Shown here: positions 44,968 through 54,294 of the stretch, one piece after another
Layout: each line of letters begins with the position of its first letter
Numbering within the stretch: position 1 is the first letter of the stretch
From: Allopusillimonas sp048270225
Lineage (GTDB): Bacteria > Pseudomonadota > Gammaproteobacteria > Burkholderiales > Burkholderiaceae_B
DNA: 64,000 bases
Direction: 5' to 3'
NCBI GenBank assembly: GCA_048270225.1
Contig: JBLWTG010000007.1
Span: 155,180-219,179, forward strand
The notes under the pieces: model-generated
Told to the model about the DNA's origin: nothing
What the model saw: the letters and a program-made list of their open reading frames with translations, nothing else
Database searches by the model: none
Position numbers and translations under genes: made by a program

Positions 44968-46332
44968 CTAGGCTAGTTGAACGGCTTCTTCGGTCAGTAC
45001 TTTCCCCATGGCATCGACAGTCATCACACCCTGCTTGAAACGGCCAGATTGAAGCACCTTGATGATGGCGGGGATATTGGTCTTGATACCCTCCACCCTT
45101 GCAGCCTGCAACATTTCCATAAGCCGTTCCGCCGCCTCGTCACGCGTATTTGCTTGCACTATCAGTTTCGCAATCATTGGATCGTAGTAGCTCGAAACTC
45201 GACTGCCTGGCGCGTATCCAGTCTCGACTCGTACACCAGGAGTCCCTTGGCCAATGTCAAAAGCCTTCAGCACGCCAGGGGAAGGCAGAAAGGTCAAGGG
45301 ATCCTCCGCGTAGATCCGAGCCTCAATCGCATGTCCCCTCAAGGACGGTAGCTTGGGCACGACCTCAGACAACCGCTTCCCCGCCGCCAACTGAATCTGT
45401 GCGCACACCACGTCCACCCCAGTGACTGCCTCGGTAACGGCATGCTCGACCTGCAGGCGGGTATTGACCTCCAGGAATGAGAAGCCTGCACAGGGGCTAT
45501 ACAAAGTCTCTACAGTTCCGATCACGTCATAACCAATGGTAGACAGAATTCTGCTAAGCATCGCTGCCATGCGATCCAGCTCATCTCTGGGTACCCCAGG
45601 AGCGGGTGCCTCTTCTATCACCTTCTGGTAACGACGCTGTGTCGAGCAATCGCGCTCATAGAGCGACATTACATTGCCGTAGCGATCCGCCAGAAATTGA
45701 AATTCAATATGGCGAGGCTCCAGAATGAACCTCTCCAGATAGAGCGCTGCATCGGAGAAGGCTTTGGTCGCGATGCTTCCCGCTTTTCTCCACGCTTCGG
45801 CAAGCTGCCCAGCCTCCTCTACCGGGATCATCCCGATACCGCCACCACCCTTGGCGGGTTTGATCAAGACTGGGTATCCGATCGCCTCAGCAGCAGCTTC
45901 TACCGCAGCAAGGTCATCCCTCGGCAAGACACCTGAGCTACGGCCCACGGGCAGGCCGTGTTCATGCATTAACGCACGTGCCGCGGCCTTGTCGCCCAAA
46001 CGTTCCAGCCAATGCGGCGAGGGTCCGATAAAACATTTTCCAGCCGCTTCCACCCTGCGGGCAAAGCCGGCATTCTCCGAGAGAAATCCATAGCCGGGAT
46101 GAACCGCATCCGCACCAGATCGACGCGCAACTTCAAGAATCCGATCCTGGTCCAGATAGCTTTTCAGCGCTGGTCCAAGTCCAATGCAATAGCTTTCCTC
46201 TGCTTCCCGAACGTAGGGCAAATCACTGTCCGCCTCCGAATACACGACAACAGTACTCATGCCCAGTTTTTTCGCAGCTCGATCAACACGGGTTGCAGCC
46301 GCCCCTCGATTGGCAATCAGAATCTTTTTCAT
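44968..46332 (-). CDS. Biotin carboxylase subunit of an acyl-CoA carboxylase
   Basis: 454 residues: KKILIANRGAAATRV start, ADAVHPGYGFLSENAGFARR, ATP-grasp Gly loop KPAKGGGGIGM, and EVNTRLQVEHAVTE with the catalytic Arg and Glu. The length and lack of a fused biotin domain make it AccC-like. It carboxylates the biotin of the 70-residue carrier using ATP and bicarbonate. Seven bases downstream of the carboxyltransferase. The usual YDPMI/K-rich C-terminus (YYDPMIAKLIVQ) is intact. Confidence 0.94.
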   Translation of the reverse strand: MKKILIANRGAAATRVDRAAKKLGMSTVVVYSEADSDLPYVREAEESYCIGLGPALKSYLDQDRILEVARRSGADAVHPGYGFLSENAGFARRVEAAGKCFIGPSPHWLERLGDKAAARALMHEHGLPVGRSSGVLPRDDLAAVEAAAEAIGYPVLIKPAKGGGGIGMIPVEEAGQLAEAWRKAGSIATKAFSDAALYLERFILEPRHIEFQFLADRYGNVMSLYERDCSTQRRYQKVIEEAPAPGVPRDELDRMAAMLSRILSTIGYDVIGTVETLYSPCAGFSFLEVNTRLQVEHAVTEAVTGVDVVCAQIQLAAGKRLSEVVPKLPSLRGHAIEARIYAEDPLTFLPSPGVLKAFDIGQGTPGVRVETGYAPGSRVSSYYDPMIAKLIVQANTRDEAAERLMEMLQAARVEGIKTNIPAIIKVLQSGRFKQGVMTVDAMGKVLTEEAVQLA

Positions 46333-46339
46333 GTCGTCC

Positions 46340-47884
46340 TCATGGTCTTACGCCAACGGCAAACTCACGAGGCCGACGAAACTTGGCGCTTAAGGTAGCA
46401 AACTCCACCAAACGTTCCCGGGTATCACCAGGATCAATGATGTCCTCGATAACAAAGGCCTCCGCACTCCTGAAGGGCGAAGTTAAGCCACGTACACGCT
46501 CTTCTATTTCGATTCGCTTTTGCACCGGATCTTCCGCAGCCTCGATCTCTGATCGGTAGGCTACGTCCAGGCCACCCTCGATAGGCAATGAACCCCACTG
46601 CGCCGACGGCCATGCGTAGCGGAAATTGAAGCGACTAGAGTTCTGATGACCACCAGCAGCAACACCGAAGGCGCGTCTCATGATGAGTGAAAACCAGGGT
46701 ACGGTCGCTTGGCTAACCGCCGTCAACGCACGAACACCCGCGCGCATGACACCGTCCTTCTCTGCCGCCAGACCAATTTGGAAGCCAGGAATATCAACCA
46801 AATTGACAACGGGTAAGCGAAACAATTCAGCGAGATCCACCAGGCGGATAAATTTTTCGGCAGTATGACGGTCCCACCCTCCTCCATAGTGATAGGGATT
46901 ACTTGCTACGAACACCACCGGCCAGCCGTCGATTCGCGCTAGCCCAGAGACGATCGCCTTTCCCCAATACTTCCCGATTTCCAGAATTGAACCTTCGTCG
47001 AACAGGGAATCGATAATCGGACGAATCTTGTACACCTTGCGCGGATCATGCGGAATGCATTCCCGCAACCATGTCTGATCCGCCACACTGATGGGAGCAG
47101 CAGACCTGGGCGCTACCTCATCAGAGGATGGCGGCAAATAGCTTAGAAACTTTCGTGCAGCCAGGAAGGCGTCCTCTTCAGAGGCTACCTCGTCATCAAC
47201 CACACCATTTCGAGTATGGATAGCGCTTCCGCCTAGCTGGTTCTTGTCCAGGTTCTGGCCAATCTTTGCCACCACTGGTGGACCCGCGATGAACAGTTGC
47301 GACGTGTTCTTGACCATGACGGAATAGTGACTGCCCGATACTCGTGCTGCCCCCTGCCCGGCCACTGAACCCAACGCCAGCGACACAACAGGAACATGAG
47401 ACAGATTTCGAGCGACATAAGACCAGATTTTCATCTTAGGCAAAAGTGCATATCCCATCTTTTCAATGTTCTTGACCGAGCCCCCTCCGCCTGTTCCGTC
47501 TATCATCCGCACGATTGGTATGCGCAGGTCATAAGCCATTTGTTCGGCGAATATCATCTTGTCGCCTACAGCGCCATCGTTCGCGCCGCCACGCACCGTG
47601 AAATCATCGCCGATCACAACCAGGGGTTTACCGTCGAGCCTGGCCCGTCCCATGACAACGTTAGATGGCACAACTTTCTTCAGATGCCCGCTTTCGTCGT
47701 ACTCGCCGCTGCCCGCAAGGCCTCCGACCTCAACAAAAGACTCCACATCCACCAGCCTTTTGACGCGTTCACGGACGGTAAGTTTGCCGTTATCATTCTG
47801 GCGCTTAATCTTGTCCGCCCCCCCCATCTCCAAAGAAAATTTCTTACGCTGTACAAGCTCATTCAATTCTGCGGTCCAACTCAT
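46340..47884 (-). CDS. Acyl-CoA carboxylase carboxyltransferase subunit (PccB/AccD5-like)
   Basis: 514 residues, the normal length of fused-domain carboxyltransferases. The N-terminal (acyl-CoA) half has KIKRQNDNGKLTVRERV, MIDGTGGGGSVKN and the oxyanion region GSVAGQGAARVSG; the C-terminal (biotin) half has LVDIPGFQIG and RRAFGVAAGGHQN. AAGGAGG precedes ATG 47884. Selectivity between propionyl-, methylcrotonyl-, geranyl- or other acyl-CoA cannot be told by eye. With two CoA-transferase subunits directly upstream, the acid is probably activated by CoA transfer and then carboxylated. Confidence 0.92.
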   Translation of the reverse strand: MSWTAELNELVQRKKFSLEMGGADKIKRQNDNGKLTVRERVKRLVDVESFVEVGGLAGSGEYDESGHLKKVVPSNVVMGRARLDGKPLVVIGDDFTVRGGANDGAVGDKMIFAEQMAYDLRIPIVRMIDGTGGGGSVKNIEKMGYALLPKMKIWSYVARNLSHVPVVSLALGSVAGQGAARVSGSHYSVMVKNTSQLFIAGPPVVAKIGQNLDKNQLGGSAIHTRNGVVDDEVASEEDAFLAARKFLSYLPPSSDEVAPRSAAPISVADQTWLRECIPHDPRKVYKIRPIIDSLFDEGSILEIGKYWGKAIVSGLARIDGWPVVFVASNPYHYGGGWDRHTAEKFIRLVDLAELFRLPVVNLVDIPGFQIGLAAEKDGVMRAGVRALTAVSQATVPWFSLIMRRAFGVAAGGHQNSSRFNFRYAWPSAQWGSLPIEGGLDVAYRSEIEAAEDPVQKRIEIEERVRGLTSPFRSAEAFVIEDIIDPGDTRERLVEFATLSAKFRRPREFAVGVRP

Positions 47885-47895
47885 TCAATCCTCCT

Positions 47896-48582
47896 TCACT
47901 GCTCGGAATTAGTGCAGCGACCAATAGCATGACAATCTGTGGCGAGCTGCAGCTCCACGCCGGTACGGTTCTGCAGCTCAGAAAAAGCCAACCCTTCAAG
48001 CATCTCCCGCACAATCAAACCGGAAGGTGTGATGTCGATAATGGCCAGGTCCGTATATACGCGATCTACAACGCCGCAGCCCGTGAGTGGATAAACACAC
48101 TCAGGAACGATCTTCGGTCGACCCTTTCGATCCATATGCTGCATCATCACAAACACACGCTTGGCACCTACTACCAAGTCCATTGCTCCGCCCACGCCGG
48201 GGATTGAGTCGCTGTCGCCCGTATCCCAGTTGGCAATATCCCCTCGGCCCGACACCTGAAACGCACCCAAAACCGTCAGATCTATGTGGCCGCCACGCAT
48301 CATGGAGAAAGACACTACGTGGTCTGTGACAGAGGCCCCCTCATCCAGTGCCACCGGCTCCTTGGTTGCATTGAGAATGTCGGGGTCGACAAGCTCACCA
48401 GCCTTCAATCCCCGCATGCCCAGCAGGCCGTTCTCGCTATGCAGAACAATGCCTTTTCCGGAAGGAAGATAATCGGCTACCAGAGTGGGCATGCCGATAC
48501 CCAGATTCACGTAAGAGTTGGCTGGCACATCCCTGGCGACGGTCTGTGCCATTTCTTGGCGAGTCAACATCTCAATCAGCAT
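47896..48582 (-). CDS. 3-oxoacid CoA-transferase subunit B
   Basis: 228 residues from ATG 48582 (GGAG seven bases upstream), overlapping the subunit A stop by 11 bases. The catalytic Glu lies in SENGLLGM; NLGIGMPTLV at the start and GGAMDLVVGAKRVFVMMQH in the middle are standard for the beta subunit of succinyl-CoA:3-ketoacid transferases. It forms the active enzyme with subunit A. This two-subunit form is different from the two fused transferases of the window (30572 and 57262). Confidence 0.93.
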   Translation of the reverse strand: MLIEMLTRQEMAQTVARDVPANSYVNLGIGMPTLVADYLPSGKGIVLHSENGLLGMRGLKAGELVDPDILNATKEPVALDEGASVTDHVVSFSMMRGGHIDLTVLGAFQVSGRGDIANWDTGDSDSIPGVGGAMDLVVGAKRVFVMMQHMDRKGRPKIVPECVYPLTGCGVVDRVYTDLAIIDITPSGLIVREMLEGLAFSELQNRTGVELQLATDCHAIGRCTNSEQ

Positions 48583-49258
48583 TGCCACACTCCACCACTC
48601 GCTGCACAAAAATTCCTGGCGTTACGATCTGCTCAGGGTGCAGTTCACCCAAAGGCACCACTTTATTTACCTGCGCTACAGCCAAACGGGCCGCCATGCA
48701 CATGACCGGTCCAAAATTTCGGCTTGCGTACCGATAGGTCAGGTTGCCCGCAGCGTCGCCACACCCCCCTTTCACGAAGGCCACATCACCATGCAGCGGA
48801 TCTTCAAGGACATATCCACGCCCATTTATGACACGGGTTTCCTTACCTTGCGCCAAGCGTGTGCCATAACCGGTGGGTGTAAAGAAGGGACCTACACCCG
48901 CACCCGCAGCCCTCAGTCTCTCAGCCAGCGTTCCCTGAGGGACCAGCTCGAGCAGGATCTTTCCTTCGCGATACCAATCGGCAAAGGCTTGAGCATTCGG
49001 CTTCTTCGGATTCGAAGACCTTGCGTAGGAGCAGATCATCTTTTGCACCCGCCCGGCCCGGATAAGCTGGCTTAGACCTATCTCTCCGTTTCCCGCGTTA
49101 TTGTTCACAATTGTCAGGCCTCTAACCCCCGTATCAAGCAAGGCTACGAGCAACGCCTCAGGAACCCCGGAAGCACCAAACCCCCCAACCAGCAACGTAG
49201 CGCCGTCTTGAATCCCCAACACTGCCTCGTCGATCGAACCGACCACCTTGTTCAACAT
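48572..49258 (-). CDS. 3-oxoacid CoA-transferase subunit A
   Basis: 228 residues from ATG 49258 (GGTGAGG upstream). Alpha-subunit features: VLGIQDGATLLVGGFGASGV (the glycine-rich CoA loop), NNAGNGEIGL, CSYARSSNPKK, PQGTLAERLRAAGAGV and FFTPTGYGT. Pairs with subunit B. The predicted reaction moves CoA from succinyl- or acetyl-CoA to a carboxylic acid, feeding the carboxylase genes that follow. A 101-bp gap separates it from the thiolase-like gene upstream. Confidence 0.93.
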   Translation of the reverse strand: MLNKVVGSIDEAVLGIQDGATLLVGGFGASGVPEALLVALLDTGVRGLTIVNNNAGNGEIGLSQLIRAGRVQKMICSYARSSNPKKPNAQAFADWYREGKILLELVPQGTLAERLRAAGAGVGPFFTPTGYGTRLAQGKETRVINGRGYVLEDPLHGDVAFVKGGCGDAAGNLTYRYASRNFGPVMCMAARLAVAQVNKVVPLGELHPEQIVTPGIFVQRVVECGNAD

Positions 49259-49359
49259 AACCTCACCACTAGGAAACACGTGAAATCGTGCCGGAACACA
49301 CAGCACCGAGATAAATTTTTATGGAAAAACGAGAATAGAACCCCCCTTCTCCGTTAACG

Positions 49360-50529
49360 TCAAAGTGTGTCGGCGGTTCCCAACACTGCCGTTGACTGGC
49401 TGGACAAGGTGGCCCCATTGCCATGCACCACAGCCAGATTTGGGCCGTCAAGCTGGCGTGCGCCACAATCGCCGCGCAGTTGTCGGACAGCCTCGATAAT
49501 CAAAAATACCCCATACATGCCGGGATGCACGCAGGAAAGTCCTCCACCATTGGTATTCACCGCTAGGCGACCACCCGGGGCCAACGCGCCATCGGCTACA
49601 AATGCGCCACCCTCACCTTTCCTGCAGAAACCCAGATCCTCCAGAAACAGAATCGTGTTGATAGTGAAAGCGTCATACAGCATGGCTAAGTCCATATCCG
49701 CCGCACCGTACCCTGCCATATCGAAACACCTCGCCCCTGATTCGGAGGCAGCCGTGACTGTGAGATCCTCCATGGACGATATCTGACGATGCCAGACTGC
49801 TGTCCCATTGCCCAACACGTACACCGGTTTTCGCCTGAGATTCTTGGCCCGATCCGAACGCACGAGTACAAAAGCTCCGGCACCATCACTCACCATGCAA
49901 CAATCGCGCACCGTTAAAGGATCGCAAATGGGGCGGGCATTCATAACGTCCTCTATCGAGAGGTCGGTACGCATTATTGCTTCCGGGTTCAACTGCGCCC
50001 ACTTGCGAGCAGCCACTGCAACTTCCGCCAACTGCTCTCTTGTCGTACCGTATTGATGCATATGCCTGCTAGCGGCAAGCGCATAAGCGGCTACTGGCAG
50101 CGGCGGATCGTACGGCATTTCATAGGGCTGAGGCTCAAGCACCTTGCGCACCTTGGTCAACTCCGCACGATTGAACTGCGCAGTTCTCTGGGTGCTGCCA
50201 TAGCACACAAGTACCGCGTTGCATTGGCCAGATTCCAGCGCTTGAATGGCCGGCATGAGATGAGCCACATAGCTCGACCCACCCAGCATCGTGCTATTAA
50301 TGAACGTAGGACGTATGCCCAGGTACTCTATGACGGGCAAGGCCCACATCGAAGACAAAGAGCTGCATGTCGTAATTCCGTCAATATCCCGCAAGGTCAG
50401 ACCGGCATCCAAGATGGCGTTCATGGCTGCAGCACTCAATATCTCAAGCTCGGAATACCCCTCTGCCTGCCCCAAGCCAGCCATGCCAACGCCTACAATC
50501 GCAGCCTTCCCTCTGAACGGCTTCAGCAT
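49360..50529 (-). CDS. Thiolase-like protein without the nucleophilic Cys (Ltp2-type aldolase candidate)
   Basis: 389 residues of SCP2-thiolase fold: KAAIVGVGMAGLG start, VAVAARKWAQLNPEA, CMVSDGAGAFVLV, and the C-terminal NTNGGGLSCVHPGMYG. The usual nucleophile site (N-x-x-C-A-S-G) reads NSTMLGGSS, without Cys, so Claisen-type thiolysis is not expected. Proteins of this sort paired with a DUF35 subunit include Ltp2, the retro-aldolase of steroid side-chain degradation; the Tyr in YDAFT (285) and MYG (339) are candidates for the catalytic pair. The DUF35 gene is one base upstream, supporting an aldolase complex that splits a 3-hydroxyacyl-CoA. Confidence 0.8.
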   Translation of the reverse strand: MLKPFRGKAAIVGVGMAGLGQAEGYSELEILSAAAMNAILDAGLTLRDIDGITTCSSLSSMWALPVIEYLGIRPTFINSTMLGGSSYVAHLMPAIQALESGQCNAVLVCYGSTQRTAQFNRAELTKVRKVLEPQPYEMPYDPPLPVAAYALAASRHMHQYGTTREQLAEVAVAARKWAQLNPEAIMRTDLSIEDVMNARPICDPLTVRDCCMVSDGAGAFVLVRSDRAKNLRRKPVYVLGNGTAVWHRQISSMEDLTVTAASESGARCFDMAGYGAADMDLAMLYDAFTINTILFLEDLGFCRKGEGGAFVADGALAPGGRLAVNTNGGGLSCVHPGMYGVFLIIEAVRQLRGDCGARQLDGPNLAVVHGNGATLSSQSTAVLGTADTL

Positions 50530-50530
50530 T

Positions 50531-50923
50531 TCACTCTCCCCGCTCGCTTACAAATGCCACCTTGGCACCGGCCCCTACGCCATCGACGCAAGCTTTAACA
50601 CGCATGCCAATACGTATGGCCTCAACGGGCACATCGACGACTCGCGCCATAAGCCGAACGCCTTCGTCAAGATCCACCAAACACACGTTATAGGAGTCTC
50701 CCGCAACCTTGGTCGGATGCACTGTCGTCGTTGCATAGACAGTTCCATTACCCGCCGGCTCGAACCAGCTCAGGGCCGCATCACCGCAATGTGGGCACAT
50801 ATTGCGCGGAAAAAACACAGCACGGCTGCAAGCATCGCAGCGCTGAATCATGAATCGCCCAGCCTCCAGATTATTAAAGTAGAATTTCTCAGGCCCAATG
50901 CGCTTTTCCGATACTGATTCCAT
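50531..50923 (-). CDS. Zn-ribbon OB-fold (DUF35) acyl-CoA partner protein
   Basis: 130 residues from ATG 50923 (CAGGAG seven bases upstream); the frame is open further upstream but without support. A rubredoxin-like zinc ribbon (Cys29, Cys32, Cys43, Cys46: RCDACSRAVF, NMCPHCGD) is followed by an OB fold (GTVYATTTVHPTKV, NVCLVDLDEGVRLMARVVD). DUF35 proteins partner SCP2-type thiolases or aldolases and help bind the CoA thioester. First gene of the operon, one base ahead of the thiolase-like gene. Confidence 0.92.
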   Translation of the reverse strand: MESVSEKRIGPEKFYFNNLEAGRFMIQRCDACSRAVFFPRNMCPHCGDAALSWFEPAGNGTVYATTTVHPTKVAGDSYNVCLVDLDEGVRLMARVVDVPVEAIRIGMRVKACVDGVGAGAKVAFVSERGE

Positions 50924-51096
50924 GCTCGCTCCTGTCAACATCTTTTTTATTAATCGAAGACGGGTATATTCATCAATACCGTTGTTCGAAGTAAAGAAGT
51001 CTACGCAGGGCCTGTGGGGAGATAAACCGACATATACAAAAATCACTTTTAATCTTAAGCTAACAATCGACTGTCCACACACCACGCCACACTCGC

Positions 51097-52041
51097 ATGT
51101 CCACGCTCATTCATAACTTCAAGCATGTCGTTGTATTCGTACGTGTAGCTGAGTGCAGAGGCTTTACCGCAGCTGCCAACAGGCTAGGTATCTCTGCTGC
51201 TGCAGTCAGCAAGAGTGTGTCATTGCTAGAGGCAGAAATCGGGGTGAAACTGCTCAACCGGACCACGCGCAGCCTCTCCCTAACAGATGAGGGAGATTTA
51301 TTACTTGAACAATGCCGTGCAATTCTTCTCGAAGTCGAAAAAACGGAAGGACTTCTCATCCGATCAAATCAGCAGCCACGCGGAAAGTTGAGAATCCATG
51401 CCCCGGTGGGAATGGGACGAGCACTGATCATGCCGGCACTCCTGTCACTCACGAAAAAGTATCCCGATTTGTCCATCAATGCCGATTTCAGCGACCGCAC
51501 CCCAAATATCGCCGAAGAAAACTTCGATGCCATCATTCGAATCGGAGACGTATCAGATTCGCGCCTGATTGCCAGGCCGCTTTCTCATTTAAGATATATC
51601 ACCTGCGCCAGCATCAGCTATCTGGAGCGGTACGGTATGCCCTCGACTCCCAATGAGCTAATCAATCATAATTGCCTTGCCTACGCTCAATGGAATACGG
51701 GCCGGTACCATGAGTGGCACTTTCAGAAAGGCGAGCAACGATACACCCATGTACCCCAGGGAAATCTGAATGTTAATCACCCAGAGGCTATCTTTGATGC
51801 CGTCATGGACGCTGCGGGGATTGCCCGTATGGCGAGCTATATTGCTGCGCCTGGCGTCCTCAGCGGGAAATTGAAGGTTGTGTTGCAAGACTGGACCCCG
51901 CCTGGGAAGAAGGTTCAGCTTGTTTATCTGCCCAACCGTCAGCTATCTCCACGCATCCAGGCTCTTAAGGAAGAACTGGACAAGGTTCTTCCCCCCTCCC
52001 TGCCATGGGAAACGGAGATGTCCTTCCCCACTGATGCGTGA
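51097..52041 (+). CDS. LysR-family transcriptional regulator
   Basis: 314 residues. Helix-turn-helix: VVVFVRVAECRGFTAAANRL, ISAAAVSKSVSLLEAEIG, NRTTRSLSLTDEGDLL (the CrgA/DsdC-like branch). Full-length effector domain (GKLRIHAPVGMGRALIMPAL onward). Divergent from the DUF35/thiolase operon with 173 bp between, so it is its likely regulator. Start ATG 51097 has no strong ribosome site. Confidence 0.92.
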   Translation: MSTLIHNFKHVVVFVRVAECRGFTAAANRLGISAAAVSKSVSLLEAEIGVKLLNRTTRSLSLTDEGDLLLEQCRAILLEVEKTEGLLIRSNQQPRGKLRIHAPVGMGRALIMPALLSLTKKYPDLSINADFSDRTPNIAEENFDAIIRIGDVSDSRLIARPLSHLRYITCASISYLERYGMPSTPNELINHNCLAYAQWNTGRYHEWHFQKGEQRYTHVPQGNLNVNHPEAIFDAVMDAAGIARMASYIAAPGVLSGKLKVVLQDWTPPGKKVQLVYLPNRQLSPRIQALKEELDKVLPPSLPWETEMSFPTDA

Positions 52042-52367
52042 ACTCTTGATTACGAGCCGCTAGAATCCATCACGCCCTGTCTGTTGAGCACTAGGCCCAT
52101 GCCATCTTAGTTAGGTCAGTGTTTGATTTTTAATGCCACTGACTACAAGATACCTCTTGGCAAAACACCATGCGTACACCGGCGGCTCAAATACAGAGCG
52201 GCCTTTGATATGGTCACAGATGCTGATGAGGCAGCAGGACACACGCGATCGTATTTACGCTGTATCGGAGCCCTTGCTCCTGCTACACGATACAACGAAG
52301 ATTTCGTATAGCGATAATGAGGGCGATATAGGGCTGCTCGGCACGGTTGACGTTGACGCTTCGGCGT
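52042..52367. other. 326-bp interval between convergent LysR and MaoC genes
   Basis: Short open frames cross the interval but none has a ribosome site or recognisable motif. No stem-loop followed by a T-run was found. Confidence 0.4.
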
Positions 52368-53237
52368 TCAGAACACGATCTCCGCTTGGCCGTGCGACAG
52401 CACCACAGCGCCTCCACGCTGCGGCACACAACACCGGAACCGTATGTCGGGACCGTTCTCCCAAATCTCCGTCCGGATCACATCACCCGGAAAAACTGGA
52501 CTGGAAAATCTGCAGCACATGCGCTTGAGGCGCTGCGCATCATAGCCACAGCATAGTTGCATCAAGGCCCATGCAGCAATGCCGAAAGTGCACCGGCCAT
52601 GCAGTAGCGGCCCCGGAAGCCCCACTTTGCCAGCTACTTTAGGATCGGCATGCAGAGGATTGAAGTCGCCGCTCAGACGATAGATAAGCGCAGCCTGCGG
52701 CAACGTCGCGATATTACATGCCGCGTCAGGCTCGCGCTCCGGTGGCCTACCAGCCGACGGGCGTCGTCCTGGCGTCGGTTCGAAGCCACCGTTGGCACGC
52801 GCAAGAGAGGCTGAGTGTAGGGTCGAAATCAGTGCACCACTTGCCGTATCGAAAATCTCGCACCGAGTCGACAGCAGTGCCCCCACTCGTGCGCCTTTGT
52901 CCTCGACGTCGATAATACGCGTCACGCTACGCACGGTGCCCTCGACTGGAACCGTTGAATGATTCTCGAAACCCATTTCGGCATGCACCACGTTGAGTAA
53001 GTCTATGCCGGTGCCGGGCTCCGCATACCAGAGAAACGGGTAGCCCAGCACTGTCGGAAATGAAGGCAATGCCTGCAAATTCTGCTCATACACGAAACGC
53101 AATTGCTCCACGCTTTGCGGGTCACTCCCGAGTCCGACGCCCAACGCGTAGAGCATGGTGTCTAGTTTCGAATACGAGCGCCTAACGTCGGGAATGGACC
53201 AGTTGCGCAGCCGCTCGGCATCAAAAATCACGCTCAT
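52368..53237 (-). CDS. MaoC-family (hydratase 2 type) enoyl-CoA hydratase, second copy
   Basis: 289 residues, double hotdog. Hydratase-2 motif GDFNPLHADPKVA (Asp and His catalytic) followed by LLHGRCTFG. N-terminal half starts VIFDAERLRNWSIPDVRRSY and matches the protein at 41805 along its length (LPSFPTVLGYPFLWYAEPG versus LPSMAVVLGYPGFWLNVP). Its ATG overlaps the Bug stop as ATGA. Last gene of the 52.4-59.9 kb operon. As no SDR is nearby here, it may supply a hydration step shared with the other cluster. Confidence 0.92.
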   Translation of the reverse strand: MSVIFDAERLRNWSIPDVRRSYSKLDTMLYALGVGLGSDPQSVEQLRFVYEQNLQALPSFPTVLGYPFLWYAEPGTGIDLLNVVHAEMGFENHSTVPVEGTVRSVTRIIDVEDKGARVGALLSTRCEIFDTASGALISTLHSASLARANGGFEPTPGRRPSAGRPPEREPDAACNIATLPQAALIYRLSGDFNPLHADPKVAGKVGLPGPLLHGRCTFGIAAWALMQLCCGYDAQRLKRMCCRFSSPVFPGDVIRTEIWENGPDIRFRCCVPQRGGAVVLSHGQAEIVF

Positions 53238-54241
53238 TCTGCTTTAATTCCAGCAGCCTGGATGATTTTTCCCCAGCGATCGGTTTCGTTCTTGAGCAAC
53301 GTGCCCAGTTCACGTGCGTCACCAGGAGCAGTGACCGCGCCGTTGCTCTCCATGCTCTTTCTAACGTCGGGCTGCTGCAACGCTTCTCCAATGGACCGAC
53401 TGAGTAGATCGATCACTTCGGGAGGCGTGCCGACTGGCGCGGTTACCGATGCCCAGGACGATATCTGGAGTTCGGGATGGCCGAGTTCCCCCACCGTCGG
53501 CACGTCGGGTAACGATGGGAGACGCTTATCCGAGGTGACTGCGATTGGCCACAGCATGCCAGCCTGGATGTGTGGTAATGAAGAGGCCACCTGGTCGAAC
53601 ATCACGTCAACTTCTCCTCCCAGCACATCCATCAATGCTGGGCCGTTACCCTTGTACGGGATGTGGTTCATCTGCACCTTTGTGCTGTACTGGAACAGTT
53701 CTGCCGCCATATGGCTCGAGGAACCGTACCCGCCTGAAGCGAAGGTCAACTTACCGGAAGCACTTTTTGCTCGCGCCACAAGGTCATCTAGCGTCTTGAT
53801 ATTGCGGTCGGGTCGCGTCACGATGACCAGAGGTGTATCGAAGACTTTGGCCACCGGAATCAGATCGTTCTCCACCGAAAAACGTTGATTGCGGTAGATA
53901 TGGGGGTTCATCACCAGCGTACCCATCGAAGTGAACAGAAGCGTGTAGCCGTCGGGTGTGGCACGTGCCACGGCTTCGGCGCCGATGCTGCCATTGGCCC
54001 CCGCCTTGTTCTCTACTACTACCGGTTCCTTCAGACTTACGGAGAGCGCCTTAGCGAGTATGCGGGCACCCGCATCCGTCGCGCCGGGCGGAAAGGGTAC
54101 GACCATGCGAATCGGCCTGTTCGGGTAGCTCTGCGCGACTGCAACACTGACGCATAGAATCAGGCCGACAGCAACGAGCACGGATCGCCAAGGCAATTCG
54201 CGGTGGAGAAGAAATCTACGGAAAGAGGTTGTAGCATTCAT
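53234..54241 (-). CDS. Bug-family (TctC-like) solute receptor
   Basis: 335 residues from ATG 54241 (AGGAG six bases upstream; a GTG one codon earlier is less well placed). Signal peptide up to SVAVAQ. Motifs: IRMVVPFPPGATDAGARIL, ENKAGANGSIGAEAVA, ATPDGYTLLFTSM, HIPYKGNGPALMDVLGGEVD. In place of the common GG[TI][TS]D it has GATD. Periplasmic. Coupled to the MaoC gene and 53 bases after the crotonase gene, so its ligand is likely degraded by CoA-dependent steps. Confidence 0.93.
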   Translation of the reverse strand: MNATTSFRRFLLHRELPWRSVLVAVGLILCVSVAVAQSYPNRPIRMVVPFPPGATDAGARILAKALSVSLKEPVVVENKAGANGSIGAEAVARATPDGYTLLFTSMGTLVMNPHIYRNQRFSVENDLIPVAKVFDTPLVIVTRPDRNIKTLDDLVARAKSASGKLTFASGGYGSSSHMAAELFQYSTKVQMNHIPYKGNGPALMDVLGGEVDVMFDQVASSLPHIQAGMLWPIAVTSDKRLPSLPDVPTVGELGHPELQISSWASVTAPVGTPPEVIDLLSRSIGEALQQPDVRKSMESNGAVTAPGDARELGTLLKNETDRWGKIIQAAGIKAE

Positions 54242-54294
54242 CACTATCTCCTAGTTTTTGATTATGTTTCCTTGCAGCCTATAATGAGCACTTC

